From: Halicephalobus mephisto
Lineage: Eukaryota > Nematoda > Chromadorea > Rhabditida > Panagrolaimidae
DNA length: 17,683 nucleotides
Direction of reading: 5' to 3'
NCBI GenBank assembly: GCA_009193035.1
Contig: SWDT01000237.1
Coordinates: forward strand, 1-17,683
The translations under genes were made by a program, and so were the position numbers. This document shows positions 1-9,325 of the stretch, piece by piece. Within the stretch, counting starts at the first letter, position 1. The number at the start of each line of letters is the position of its first letter. The notes under the pieces are model-generated. The model did not search any database and was not told the origin of the DNA. It saw nothing but the letters and a program-made list of their open reading frames with translations.

Positions 1-68
1 ACAGACAATCCTAAATTTTTGTTTTTTTTTAAGTTTTTCATTTCAGGTATTTAGCCAAGGATCTCACC

Positions 69-3000
69 ATGGGTAGGACTGTTGGACGATCTCAGAGCAA
101 CTCTGTAAGCCCGATGAAACGCTCAAATCGACAACCAAGAATCAGCTACGCAGAAGACCCGCTGGACGACTTGCCCAAGTCAAGACGGATCCGTGGACGT
201 CCCAAAGGACATGAACCCCGTTCCAAACCAATCAAAAAACCCCGTCAAAGAGAACCCAAAAAGAAACCGACAAATGCGGATGTAGAAATGAGCACTGACG
301 AAGAAGTCTCCAATGATTCCGTCGAGATGGAATCTGAATCCTCTCCGGATCCAGTTGAGATTGACCCAGCGAAGGACAGCTTGATCGAAGAAATTAAGAC
401 GGAATACAAAAGAGTTAAGAAGATCTACGACGACCGGGTTATGAAAGATGGATACGTAGGTTTTTCTCATATATCAATTTTTAAATTTTTCACATCAATT
501 TTTCCTACTGCATTAACTTTAATTCCTCATATATCAGTTTTTAAACTCCATAATGTGGTATTTTACTTTGATATATGAACCTTTTCAACATTGATATATG
601 GACTTTTGGATTTTTCACATATCCATTTTTTAAATTCCTCATATGTCCACTTTTTAAATTCCCCATATGTCCACTTTTTATCTACGGACTTTCCGAACAT
701 TTATATACGGATTTTTAGGTTTTTCACAAGTGGAATTTGGAATTTTCAAATATGAACTTTTAAATTCCCATATATCAACTTTCTGAAGTTATAATTTTAG
801 GATTTCTTTGATCCTGAGTTCAAGCCCGTTCTTCCGAAAATTAAATTTTCTTCTACGAAAGCCAAGTATCCGTCTAACAAGATGTCGAAACCTGCGTTGT
901 TCGAATCGCATTACACAGATGGCTCTCGAGATTCTTTCTCCCTTCCTCGAGGAACCCTGACTCACCAGACCCCTTTGCCGAGAATGCGTTACTGGACTCA
1001 TACTAACGTCAACATCGTCGGGAAGGATGAATGTGCTTTGTCCCATGTACCGTATCTGGGTGATGGAGAAGACGAACCGGCATTTACGGAGGAACTTCTG
1101 AACGCTTACGAAGAAGGAATTCATGGCGAGAAAACTGGCTGGGGAAAGATCATCAACGATTATATACTGTATCACATTACGGCTCCGATTCTGGAGAAAC
1201 ACAAGTGGACAGATCACAGTCAGATCCATAAATTAATGCTGGCGATTTACGAATTGTTCCCGAACAAGGACTCAGCGAAGGTTATGACCCAGAATTACGC
1301 TGATTTAGTTTTGAGATTCAATCCAACCAAAACTGTCAAAGCTAGATTGTTCGATGAAGTGGGCGAATTAAAACAAAACTTCTCAGCAGCCATGATCCAA
1401 AGTTCCAACCGGAATCTCGTCTGCAAGAGATGCTACATGGTCGATTGCATAATCCATCCAACTGACCGTAAGTTTTTCATATACATAATTTTAAAAAATA
1501 TTTCATTGTTGAATCACTTACAAAACTTCAGAATTCATTTTTTACAACTTATTTTTCGACTAATTATTTCAATTTTTGTTGAGTTTTTTTGGATTTCTAT
1601 TAATAATTTTATATATGAAAATTACCTTCAAGATGTTGACAGAGTGTTTTTGATTGTATATACTTTGATTTGGAAGTTTCTGGATCTGCTTTTGGAAACT
1701 AAACCCTCTAACCGGTGATTACGAAATCACTGTTGAATATGATCAAAGTTGTCGTTGAGAGGATTTTTGAGAATGGTCATATGTGATTTTGATAATACTT
1801 TTTTAGTTACCCAAAATGATGTCCATATAGAACGGGCAGAGAAGATTTACGACCTCCCGAAAGTCCCATGCGGTCCGTATTGTTACAGGAACTACCAGCC
1901 GAAACCTGTGAACAAGAAAAGCCCTAAAAAACGGACAAGCAAGACTCCTCTTGAGATCACTGTTCCTGAAGACAATGTGGAATGGACTCCACATGAAGAA
2001 TCCATGGTGAATCTGCTGAAATCTGGGAAAATTACCTCAAACTGTCGATTGACCCAACTTCTTTCAACCCTATGCAGAACTCCACCGAAGACATGCAAAC
2101 AAGTCTATGACTACATCAACGGGAAAGGACCGTTTTCTCCGTTGGTGGAAAAGGAGGAGAAACATGATAATGAAAATGACGCGAGTAGAATGTAAGTTTG
2201 CTGTAAATTTCGAAAAACACCTTAGGTTGATGGAATACCGAAGGAGTAGTTGTGGTTTTTTTGTAGAAATTTGAACAAGTTTATCTTGAGACAATTTCGT
2301 GATGACGTCTTAGTTGATTTTTTTTGTTAATTTTGTTTTTAGTCTTGTTCCTTTGAATCATCGGGTCTTCCGAACGGTCACTGGAGGACATCTGAACAAC
2401 TTGAAGCCTTATGTGTCCTGTCGTCATCCGGGGGAATGTTCACTCGAAGTCAATTGTCTCTGTAGAAAGGAAGGCAGAATGTGTAACAAGTACTGTGGAT
2501 GTTCGACGGATTGTCGTCACAGATTTCCTGGATGTAGATGTAAACCTGGAAACTGTAGAACGAATCAATGCCAATGTTTCTTCGCTCTGTGGGAATGCGA
2601 TCCAGATATGTGTCATTCTTGCAATTGTGACGGAATGGAAGAAACGAACAAACCAATTTGTAAAAATATAAATATTCAAAGATGTCTCCAGAGGAAACTG
2701 TATATTGCTCCTTCTGACGTCGCGGGAACTGGATGTTTTGCAGAGGAATTTATTCCTAAAGGAGAGTACATAGGGGAGTACGTGGGAGAGATTATAAGTC
2801 AACAAGAAGCAGAAAGAAGAGGAAAAATTTATGATAAATTTAAATGCAGTTATTTGTTTAGTAAGTTGTTTAATAATTTTGGATTTTTGTAGGATTTTGA
2901 AATTTTAGAAGATTTTAAGATTCTGGATATTTCTGAGATTTTTAAAAATTGTCATTGAAGTTTTCTAAAATTTTCCAAAATTCAATAGAGATATTTTGAA

Positions 3001-3498
3001 ATTTGTAAAAATTTTAGGATTTTTCTAGAATTTGGTGTTAAATTTTTTAAAATTCTTTAATTTGCCATAGAAATTTCTAATGTTTTCTAAAATCCAATGT
3101 CAGTTTCTTAAAATTGACATAAAAGTTTTGGAAATTTCTAATTCTCAAAACTAGAAGTATTTTTTGGAATTAAAAATTCTGTTGGAGAAATTTCAAAATT
3201 GGTTCTGAAAACGAGCATTATTTTAATTTCCATAATTTTAGCCCTTAATGAAGATCAAGTGATTGATGCCACTCGTGTCGGTAACATAATGAGATTCATC
3301 AACCACTCAAAACATCCCAATTGTGGAGCAAGGATAATGATCGTGAATGCAGATCACAGAATAGCTCTCTATGCTTTGACGGATATCCAACCTCATGAAG
3401 AACTATTTTTCGATTACAGTTACAATTCAAACCAATTGAAAGAATTCGTTTACATCGAAAAAAGAAGAGGTCTTCCTGCTCCAAGTCCCGAATCCTAA
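69..3498 (+). CDS. E(z): Enhancer of zeste (EZH/E(z)) histone H3K27 methyltransferase, 5 coding exons
   Basis: Catalytic subunit of Polycomb repressive complex 2, which methylates histone H3 lysine 27 in the nucleus. Exons inferred from GT–AG sites with matching phase: 69–455, 801–1467, 1807–2191, 2343–2860, 3242–3498; total 2214 nt, 737 aa, normal for the family. Residues 1–100 are basic/acidic and disordered-looking, with an AT-hook-like RGRPKG. A helix near residues 105–128 resembles the EED/SANT-binding N-terminus. A CKRC…DC…H cluster closes exon 2. A SANT-like segment (EWTPHEES…KTCKQVYDY) lies near 410–455, the cysteine-rich CXC region near 500–575, and SET from about 590. SET keeps GEYVGEIIS (the tyrosine equivalent to EZH2 Y641), RFINHS, and EELFFDYSY at the C-terminus. 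A TTTCAG acceptor lies at 41–46, 22 nt before the ATG, so a 5' UTR exon or spliced leader joins there. Identity is very secure; small exon-boundary errors are possible. Confidence 0.95.
456..800 (+). repeat. E(z) intron 1, built of degenerate 'cat-ATATG' short tandem repeats
   Basis: The intron starts GTAGGT after a complete codon and ends ATAATTTTAG. Most of it consists of diverged copies of a roughly 25–30 bp unit of the form TTCCTCATATRTCxxxTTTTTAAA, visible near 464–490, 524–545, 608–640, 641–665 and 666–685, with weaker copies to about 785. The copies are too diverged for recent slippage. No coding potential is seen: the short forward frame crossing the donor to 578 is only read-through of exon 1. 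Confidence 0.6.
1468..1806 (+). other. E(z) intron 2 (no gene seen)
   Basis: A 339-bp intron starting GTAAGT and ending in a T-rich tract plus TTTTTTAG. It splits a CTT (Leu) codon after its first base. Splicing restores the cysteine-cluster reading with …CIIHPTD before it and …PCGPYCY after it, as in other E(z) proteins. The content is plain AT-rich sequence with no feature I can name. Confidence 0.8.
2861..3241 (+). other. E(z) intron 4, low-complexity AAATTTT-rich sequence
   Basis: A 381-bp intron (GTAAGT…ATTTTAG) placed inside the SET domain. Joining the exons gives the family sequence …CSYLFTLNEDQVIDATRVGN. The intron is made of many variations of 'aaaattttctaaaatt' and 'gaaattt' and reads as low-complexity expansion. 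No gene is seen. Confidence 0.75.
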
Positions 3499-3782
3499 AC
3501 GATGTATACTGTAGTATGGTCATCCCCAAGTCTTTTCATTTCTGTTACGTCTGTTCATCGATCTGATTTATCGCTTTCAATTTTAAAGTTGTATATTTTT
3601 AAAACTTTATTTAAACCATAAAGCACTTTCGGAATTATTTGAAAGAACTCCCAGTGAGATTAAAAGTGAATTATTGCAATTTTGGGCAATATTTACAGAC
3701 ATGGATGAATAATCAAAATATGCAAGGCCATTAAGTGAGATTTCAAATTCGAAATCATTGTTACCGGACGTCATTAGAAATA
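3499..3782. other. Convergent 3' region between E(z) and Hook
   Basis: E(z) ends at 3498 and the minus-strand Hook gene ends at 3783, so this 284-bp stretch must hold both 3' UTRs. A minus-strand AATAAA can be read at about 3606–3612 (TTTATT on the plus strand), suitably placed as the Hook polyadenylation signal. On the plus strand only a variant CATAAA near 3617 is seen for E(z). Confidence 0.45.
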
Positions 3783-6700
3783 TTATGACCTGAATAATCT
3801 GGGGAATCTTTTAGATGCCGACCGGAAGAAATTTGAGGGTTCTGTAGAAGCTGATGAACCTGACATGGCCGTTTGGGATCTCGACGGTAAACTAGAGGGA
3901 TCATCGGGAAAAATCTTATTCCCCGGTAATTCTCTAGAAGTTGCATCACCATGACGTTCAAGCATCTGAAATTTAATACACAAAAGTGTAAAAATTAAAA
4001 AATTAGTTACAAAATCAAAACAAATGTTTAGAAGTTTTTAGAATACAAAGTGGCCTAAAATTTTGGTTTTTGATATGATTATTTCGAAATTTTATACAAT
4101 TTTGTAATCAATCATGTATGAATTTTTCCCCAAACTATTCCTAGACAAATATACAGAAAATTTTAGACTCTAAAAATAACCTAAAATTTTGGTTTTTGAG
4201 GTGATTATTTCGTAATCATATTATTATAAGAACTATAAACTTTTCTGCAAAACAATCCCGATACGAATTCTTAAAATCTAAATTTTAAGATAATTTTTTT
4301 AAGTGATGGTTATTTCTTAACTACTATTTCTGAACTACATTCTTCCTAGATATACCCAGAACCCCAAATCAGCACACATAGCCTAAAATCCTCCATCCAC
4401 CTTCTAGGGTTAATTTCCATATAAAATCGTCAATAAATATCCAGAAAACCACTTACCAATTGGTACCAACTACTTGCAATTAATCTCTGTTCTTGAATTA
4501 AGGAATCTCGATGAGCAGTCACTGACTTCAATTCATGCGTTAATCTATCCAACTTAACTTTCATCTCCACAAAATCCAATTTCAATTTAGCTTCATCAAA
4601 AATAGAAGTAGATCCAAGAGCTTCATTAGTCTGAATATGAAGTTCAACATAATCTTGAAGAGCTTGTTCTTTTTCTTTCAATAATTTTGAATTTTGAGCT
4701 AATTCACCTTTCAAACGTTCAATCTCAATCTGTTGTTCATTTAACCTTAAAGTTACTGTATTATGTTCTTCTTCCATTTTTCTCAACTTAGTTTCAGCAT
4801 CATCACACATCATAATATACGAGTTCAACTTCGCTTGGAGGACTTCTGTTGATGTTTTTCTTTGTTCATCTGATTCTTCCTTAATAGACAGTAAATTCGA
4901 ATGTTGTCTGGCCACATTGTCCAATTTCGCTTTCAAAATTGCGTTTTCTTTTTCTATTTCTGTTAACTTATCTTCATAAAACGACAACGACCTACAATTA
5001 CTGTTCAATTCATCATGAAGAGATATAGTACTCTCATCTCCCGACATATTAACCATAGATAAATTTTTCGAAACATTTGTAAAATTGATACTACTTTCCA
5101 CATCTTCCAATTTCCTTCTCAACGATGAGTTTTCCGCAATAGATTCGTGACATCTTTCCGTCATTTCTGACAACCTTCTTTCAAAATCGTCGTTTATCAA
5201 TTGAAGATTTGCTGCATGAGCTTTCAAAGCTTCAATTTCAGTCACCTGTCCTCTCAATTTCGTCACTTCTGCGATGTAATTTTCTAATCTCATTTTTAAA
5301 AGTTCTTCTTCCTTTGATTCCGTCTTAGGTTCTGGATTTTTTATTTGTTGTTTTCTTAATTTCGTCACTTCTTCCTGCAGTTGTCTATTAGCATCAATAA
5401 TCTCCAGAGATTCTTCTTGAATAAGTTCTAATCTGTTCGTTTTTTCAAGAAGATCAGTTTCCTAAAAAAATAAAATTATTCATTTTACACAATTTTCAAT
5501 AAAAATTACAAAAAAATCACTCAACATTTACCACCTAAATTTACTGATCGGCCAGATTTGCCATTTCATTTGTAAAATTACCCGTCAATGACCGCGCAAA
5601 AGAGTTCATTCCTCACTGATTAACCAGATTTGCCATTTCACAAAACCGCGAGAGACAAAACAAAGCGCCAAAAACCAACCAATTTTAGGTATCCATTAAG
5701 AATTCAAAATTCGCTTCGTTGAATTTAAATGAATAAATAAATCACATTAAGATACTATAGCATTTTAAAGATCTTCAAAAAATCGCTCTAAATTCTATTG
5801 GAACTACTTCAAGCCTAATGTCGCGGGGTACTAGTGTAAATTTGAAAACTTTACCAATTCTCTATTTTTGAATCTGAGTTCGTTTAAATCCGCTTGTAGA
5901 CAATGAAGTTGTTTTTCTATTGAGTACGAATTTGCATATGTATCTTCGAATTGCCTTCTGGCAGTGTTATGTTGCTCAATAATCGCCGCCATCGAATCAC
6001 ATTTATCTTTGAGCAAAGTGTGGTCTCGTTTAAGTTGAGCATATTCTTCTTCCATCAATTCCTTATCCGATATCAAATCATTAATCTAAAAAATTTCGGA
6101 ATATTTTTATTTTCAATAAAAACTTACTTTTTTGTTTAATTTTTCTGTTTTCTTTTCCGTATCTTGTCTTTCTTTATTGTTTTGTTCTACCAAATCCAGC
6201 AAAACTTTCCTGTCATCGTCACAAACAGCTGGAACGTCATTGTTGAATGTGCCTAATTTCTCTACCAGTTTTGCCAGTTCTACTTCGTCAAAAACCAGCT
6301 GAAGTTTTTCCGCAAAATTCGGTTTTGTCCCGGCAACGAAAACAATGATAATCAAGAGTTTCGCCAGTTCTCTTCTATTTAATTCAATCGCAATTTGTTC
6401 TGGATTAATTTTCCATTTTTGGGACCCAACAAGATGCCTTGAGAGTTTAGCAATATAAAAATCGCAAAGTTTGGAATATATGGATTTAATACAGGCAATT
6501 CTCGCAGCAGAAGTGTTCCTGTCGGCAAAAAGTATTTCGTCGTGCCATTCTTCGGTGAAGAAACTCATATCACTAAAATTAATTAATTAAAAAGAATTGG
6601 TAAACTGCAACTTGCAAAGTAGATAGGAAATCAGCCAAAACAGCTCCAGAATAAAGGTTGTCCGTCGTTACTTCTTCCTGGTGGCAACTGACGCGAGAAA

Positions 6701-7211
6701 ACTGAAATAATAAAATTATTTACAACATTATTATTATTATTATATATGAATTTTCAACGAAACTATCTTGAGGAAGATTTTTAGGGACTATAATGGCCCA
6801 AAATTTCGGTTTTTAGCGCTATTGATCTTGAAACCAATCACATTATAAAAATTATGAATTTTTATAAAATTGCCTCAATAAGAGTCCCTAGAACTTCTTA
6901 GAAACAAAAATGGTTTAAATTTTTGATTTTGATCTGCGATTATTTCGTAATCATAATTTAGGAACTCTATTCTTTCTAGATAGACTTAAAAACTTCTAAA
7001 TTGTATTATATGTAATCTAAAACCCTCTATCTACCTTTTAGGGTCAATTTCGATATATGAAAGTGTTGATAGAAACCTAAAAAATCATGATTGACATCTA
7101 AATAACTCGTCGAAAACAGGTAACTGTGTTTGTAATAGTGTTAATGTTAAGTCAGAAAATGCAACTTACCCAAGTAAGCATCTTTGATATAAAATGTTCA
7201 TCTTCGTCCAT
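3783..7211 (-). CDS. Hook-family dynein/microtubule adaptor, 6 exons
   Basis: Hook proteins link cargo (endosomes; the nuclear envelope for nematode ZYG-12) to dynein through an N-terminal Hook domain and a long coiled coil. Exons in coding order: 7211–7170, 6701–6616, 6572–6128, 6085–5855, 5461–4457, 3965–3783; total 1992 nt, 663 aa, normal for the family. The first 14 codons (MDEDEHFISKMLTW) match the start of the Hook domain, which continues through DNLYSGAVLADFLST, FFTEEW and RRELAKLLIIIVFVAG to about residue 150. Residues 185–600 are heptad-rich coiled coil. The C-terminus is a Ser-rich tail after LERHGDATS. Introns are 468, 43, 42, 393 and 491 bp, all between complete codons except the second. 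That intron uses a GC donor (GCAAGT), which is the only choice I found that keeps frame. A TTTTAG acceptor lies about 20 nt before the ATG. The ortholog could be zyg-12-like; I give no symbol. Confidence 0.9.
3966..4456 (-). repeat. Hook intron 5, carrying a repeat shared with Hook intron 1
   Basis: A 491-bp intron (minus-strand GTAAGT…AATTTCAG). Read on the plus strand it holds two related blocks, about 4050–4090 and 4182–4222, each of the form CCTAAAATTTTGGTTTTTGA…TGATTATTTCG. It ends with CTCCATCCACCTTCTAGGGTTAATTTCCATAT at about 4389–4422. The same modules in the same order occur in Hook intron 1 (6702–7169). Confidence 0.6.
5462..5854 (-). repeat. Hook intron 4 with an internal 17-bp direct repeat
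   Basis: A 393-bp intron. CCAGATTTGCCATTTCA occurs exactly at 5552–5568 and at 5624–5640, a 72-bp offset, and each copy is preceded by a related ACTGATyrrCC stretch. The surrounding segment, about 5540–5670, is richer in GC than the rest of the intron. It may be a fragment of an old dispersed element. No coding potential is seen. Confidence 0.5.
6702..7169 (-). repeat. Hook intron 1, carrying the second copy of the shared intron repeat
   Basis: A 468-bp intron (minus-strand GTAAGT…ATTTCAG). The plus strand shows GCCCAAAATTTCGGTTTTTAG near 6793, GATTATTTCGTAATCATA near 6938, TTCTTTCTAGATAGAC near 6971, and CCCTCTATCTACCTTTTAGGGTCAATTTCGATATATG at 7021–7060. These match modules of Hook intron 5 in order and orientation, at roughly 75–85% by eye. 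Confidence 0.6.
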
Positions 7212-7337
7212 GGCAGGTTAGGACAATGGCCTAAAATTTTTATTTCAATAACAACCACGAAAAAATCAAAAAATTATAAACATTCGCGGACAAACGCGCA
7301 CCACACACGTTCGAGATCAAAAATGGATAAAAATGAG
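7212..7337 (-). promoter_or_regulatory. Candidate operon intercistronic spacer with acceptor
   Basis: A 126-nt spacer separates the U1C stop from the Hook ATG on the minus strand. It ends with AATAAAAATTTTAG (plus strand about 7232–7245) followed by about 20 nt and the ATG. The AATAAA and the TTTTAG could serve U1C polyadenylation and Hook trans-splicing respectively, the usual arrangement in nematode operons. This is inference from spacing and motifs only. Confidence 0.4.
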
Positions 7338-7742
7338 TTATTGAGCTCCATTATACGGCATAGAAGGAAGAGGCGGGATGATTCCTCCAGGGAACGTGGC
7401 TGGGACTTGCTGATAGGCCCCCGTCGGCATCGGAATAGGGACGGTCTGGACGGGAGTCGGTCTCGGGATTGTCCCCGGCATAATCGGGTACGGAAATTGA
7501 GGAGCTGGAGCAGGGGGTTGGACCACGGGCATCTGGGGTCGTTGAGTGCTTCCTAGACGTTGTTGTTGAGTAAAAGCCCTGGTAGTGGCGTCAACGAGCT
7601 TCTGAGCCTGTTCCTCCATCCAAGTCTGGTAATAAAGTCGAACATTTTCTTTATGCTTTCGTCCGCCGTTATGGGTTTTCCGAACAGAGGGAGAATCGTG
7701 AGTAAGGAAAGTATCGCAGTAATCACAGTAATACTTGGGCAT
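7338..7742 (-). CDS. SNRPC: U1 small nuclear ribonucleoprotein C (U1C)
   Basis: U1C stabilises the contact between U1 snRNP and the 5' splice site during early spliceosome assembly in the nucleus. The protein is 134 aa in one exon. The start at 7742 gives the invariant [23 protein letters not shown] two codons upstream is not the start. The matrin-type C2H2 finger is complete: C6, C9, H24, H30, followed by the conserved GRKHKENVR and [11 protein letters not shown] helix. From residue 70 on it is rich in Pro, Met and Gln, as in orthologs; human U1C is slightly longer at 159 aa. A run of T ending in AG lies 9 nt before the ATG, a likely trans-splice or 5' UTR acceptor. The Hook gene begins 126 nt downstream on the same strand. 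Confidence 0.97.
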   Translation of the reverse strand: MPKYYCDYCDTFLTHDSPSVRKTHNGGRKHKENVRLYYQTWMEEQAQKLVDATTRAFTQQQRLGSTQRPQMPVVQPPAPAPQFPYPIMPGTIPRPTPVQTVPIPMPTGAYQQVPATFPGGIIPPLPSMPYNGAQ

Positions 7743-9325
7743 TTTCAAAACCTAAAAAAATAATTTAAAAAAAAACAAAAAAATTTAAAAAAACAAAAAA
7801 AATTTTTTTTAAATATTAAAAAATTAAAAATATCTATCTAAAAATATTAAAAACAATACAAAATACACTTTTTAACTTTAAAAAAATCAAAAACAATGAT
7901 TTTTAAAAAATTAAAATTCCGAAAATTTAATTTTTAAAAATTCGAAAATTATAATTTTTTGATTTTAGAAACTTAAAAATTTCACTTTTTTTAACTTTGA
8001 AAACTTAAAAATTACATTCTTTTACTTTAAAAATAGTGATTCATATATGAAAAACGTTTTTTTTATTCTGAAGATAAATTGATTGAAAAAAACGAAGCGC
8101 AAAACGGAATGGAAAAAAACATTCGAAAAAATGAATGACCGATTCACGATCATCCGGTGAAGGAGAAAGACTGGCGGAGAAACGTTCGACACACTTTGCC
8201 AAAAACGGCTATGCAACACCTGCTTCCTCTATTTCGCAATATTTATCTTATTTATTTTATTTTTATATTAATTTTTTTATAATTAACTTAACTTAATATT
8301 TTAATTAAGTAAGGAAATTAATTTAAAAAGAAAGAATTTCGAAATCAGTGCAAATCAAAAAGGAAAAAAAGGGAGCAAACATCGCTGGGGAGCCGTCCGA
8401 AAGTTGATCTCTTCTATTTCGCAATATTTATCTGATTTTTTCACTTTTATATCAATTTTTTTATAATAAACTCAATATCTCAAGTAAGGAAAAATTAATT
8501 CAAACAGAATTTTTTTCATTTAAAAAATAAAAAATTCAAAAAATTAAGTTTTTAAATATATTTATTAAATTAGAATTTTTTAGATTTAAAAAATCTTATA
8601 AAATCTTAAATTCAAAAAATTTCGAAATAAAATTAATTTTTAATTTTTTAATAAGGATTTTTTGCGTTTTTTAAAGTAATTTTTTGAATCTTAAACTTGG
8701 TGAAAACATTGTTGATTTTCGACGACGTCATTTTTGATCATTTTAAATCCACGAAAAAATGCAAAATATTATTCAAATTACAGATTTCGAAGTCTCCCTA
8801 ACACCCCCAGAATTTGACGAAAATAGGATTCTCAATTTTCTGTCACGATCAAAAAATTCGTTTACGTTTTCGTTTGTCGAGTAGTAATTCGAAGAACAAC
8901 TATTTACACCTAGCTAGAAATAATTCCATCTCCTTGTAGCTGATTTTCATTCTTGTTGTTCACTACAGAATCCCCAGATGGAGCTGGACTCGTCCACGAA
9001 CTGTCGTTTTTTTCGTTTCTAGTCTTGAAATATTCCTAAGTTTCCTTAATTATCGTCGAATTCGTTGATTTTCGGTCTGAGATTCTTCTAAAGACTTGCC
9101 AGAGGGCTTTAATCCTGAACATCAATCAGTTCCTGTTATTTAAGTTGTTTTTTATCCAAGTCGTTAGCTGATCACACTCGGCAACCTGGCTCTCCAGCCG
9201 GATCCCGTGGTCATCAGTCACGAATCCTTACTACCGTACTACCGGAGGATCACAAAACTAGTCTACAAAAATTCCATATTTCTGGTGTAAAATTTATTCG
9301 AAAAAATTAACTTTTCTACCGTAAG
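7743..9325. other. AT-rich intergenic region between the divergent U1C and GT49 genes
   Basis: About 1.6 kb with no credible coding frame on either strand. The first 300 bp is A/T homopolymer-rich. A direct repeat pair sits at 8228–8339 and 8413–8513. From about 8800 to 9300 the base composition is more balanced, with no long frame; this part could hold the GT49 promoter or a 5' UTR exon. I see no tRNA, rRNA or snRNA in it. Confidence 0.6.
8228..8513. repeat. Direct repeat pair of about 100 bp, offset 185 bp
   Basis: Both copies start with the same 21 bp, TCTATTTCGCAATATTTATCT, at 8228 and 8413. They continue with related sequence (TTTTATATYAATTTTTTTATAAT…AAGTAAGGAAA…TTAATT) to about 8339 and 8513. 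The intervening 73 bp (about 8340–8412) is less AT-rich. This looks like a local duplication or two remnants of one dispersed element. Confidence 0.65.

Noticed and set aside
789..1229. 146-codon minus-strand open frame opposite E(z) exon 2
   Set aside because: It mirrors a conserved coding exon, lacks recognisable domains and is a codon-bias shadow.
1787..1804. 18-bp identity TTTTGATAATACTTTTTT with 14869–14886
   Set aside because: AT-rich and one copy is part of an E(z) intron acceptor tract; no flanking similarity, so likely chance.
2411..2805. Several open frames overlapping E(z) exon 4 on both strands
   Set aside because: The annotated frame encodes the unmistakable CXC and SET sequence; the others are shadows.
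7194..7556. 120-codon plus-strand frame rich in Arg and Ser, resembling an SR protein
   Set aside because: It lies antisense to the Pro-rich tail of U1C and the Hook first exon; the Arg/Ser richness is the mirror of Pro/Gly codons.
8022..8219. 65-codon minus-strand frame in the intergenic region
   Set aside because: Low-complexity Phe/Ser composition, no homology recognised, no splice or promoter context.
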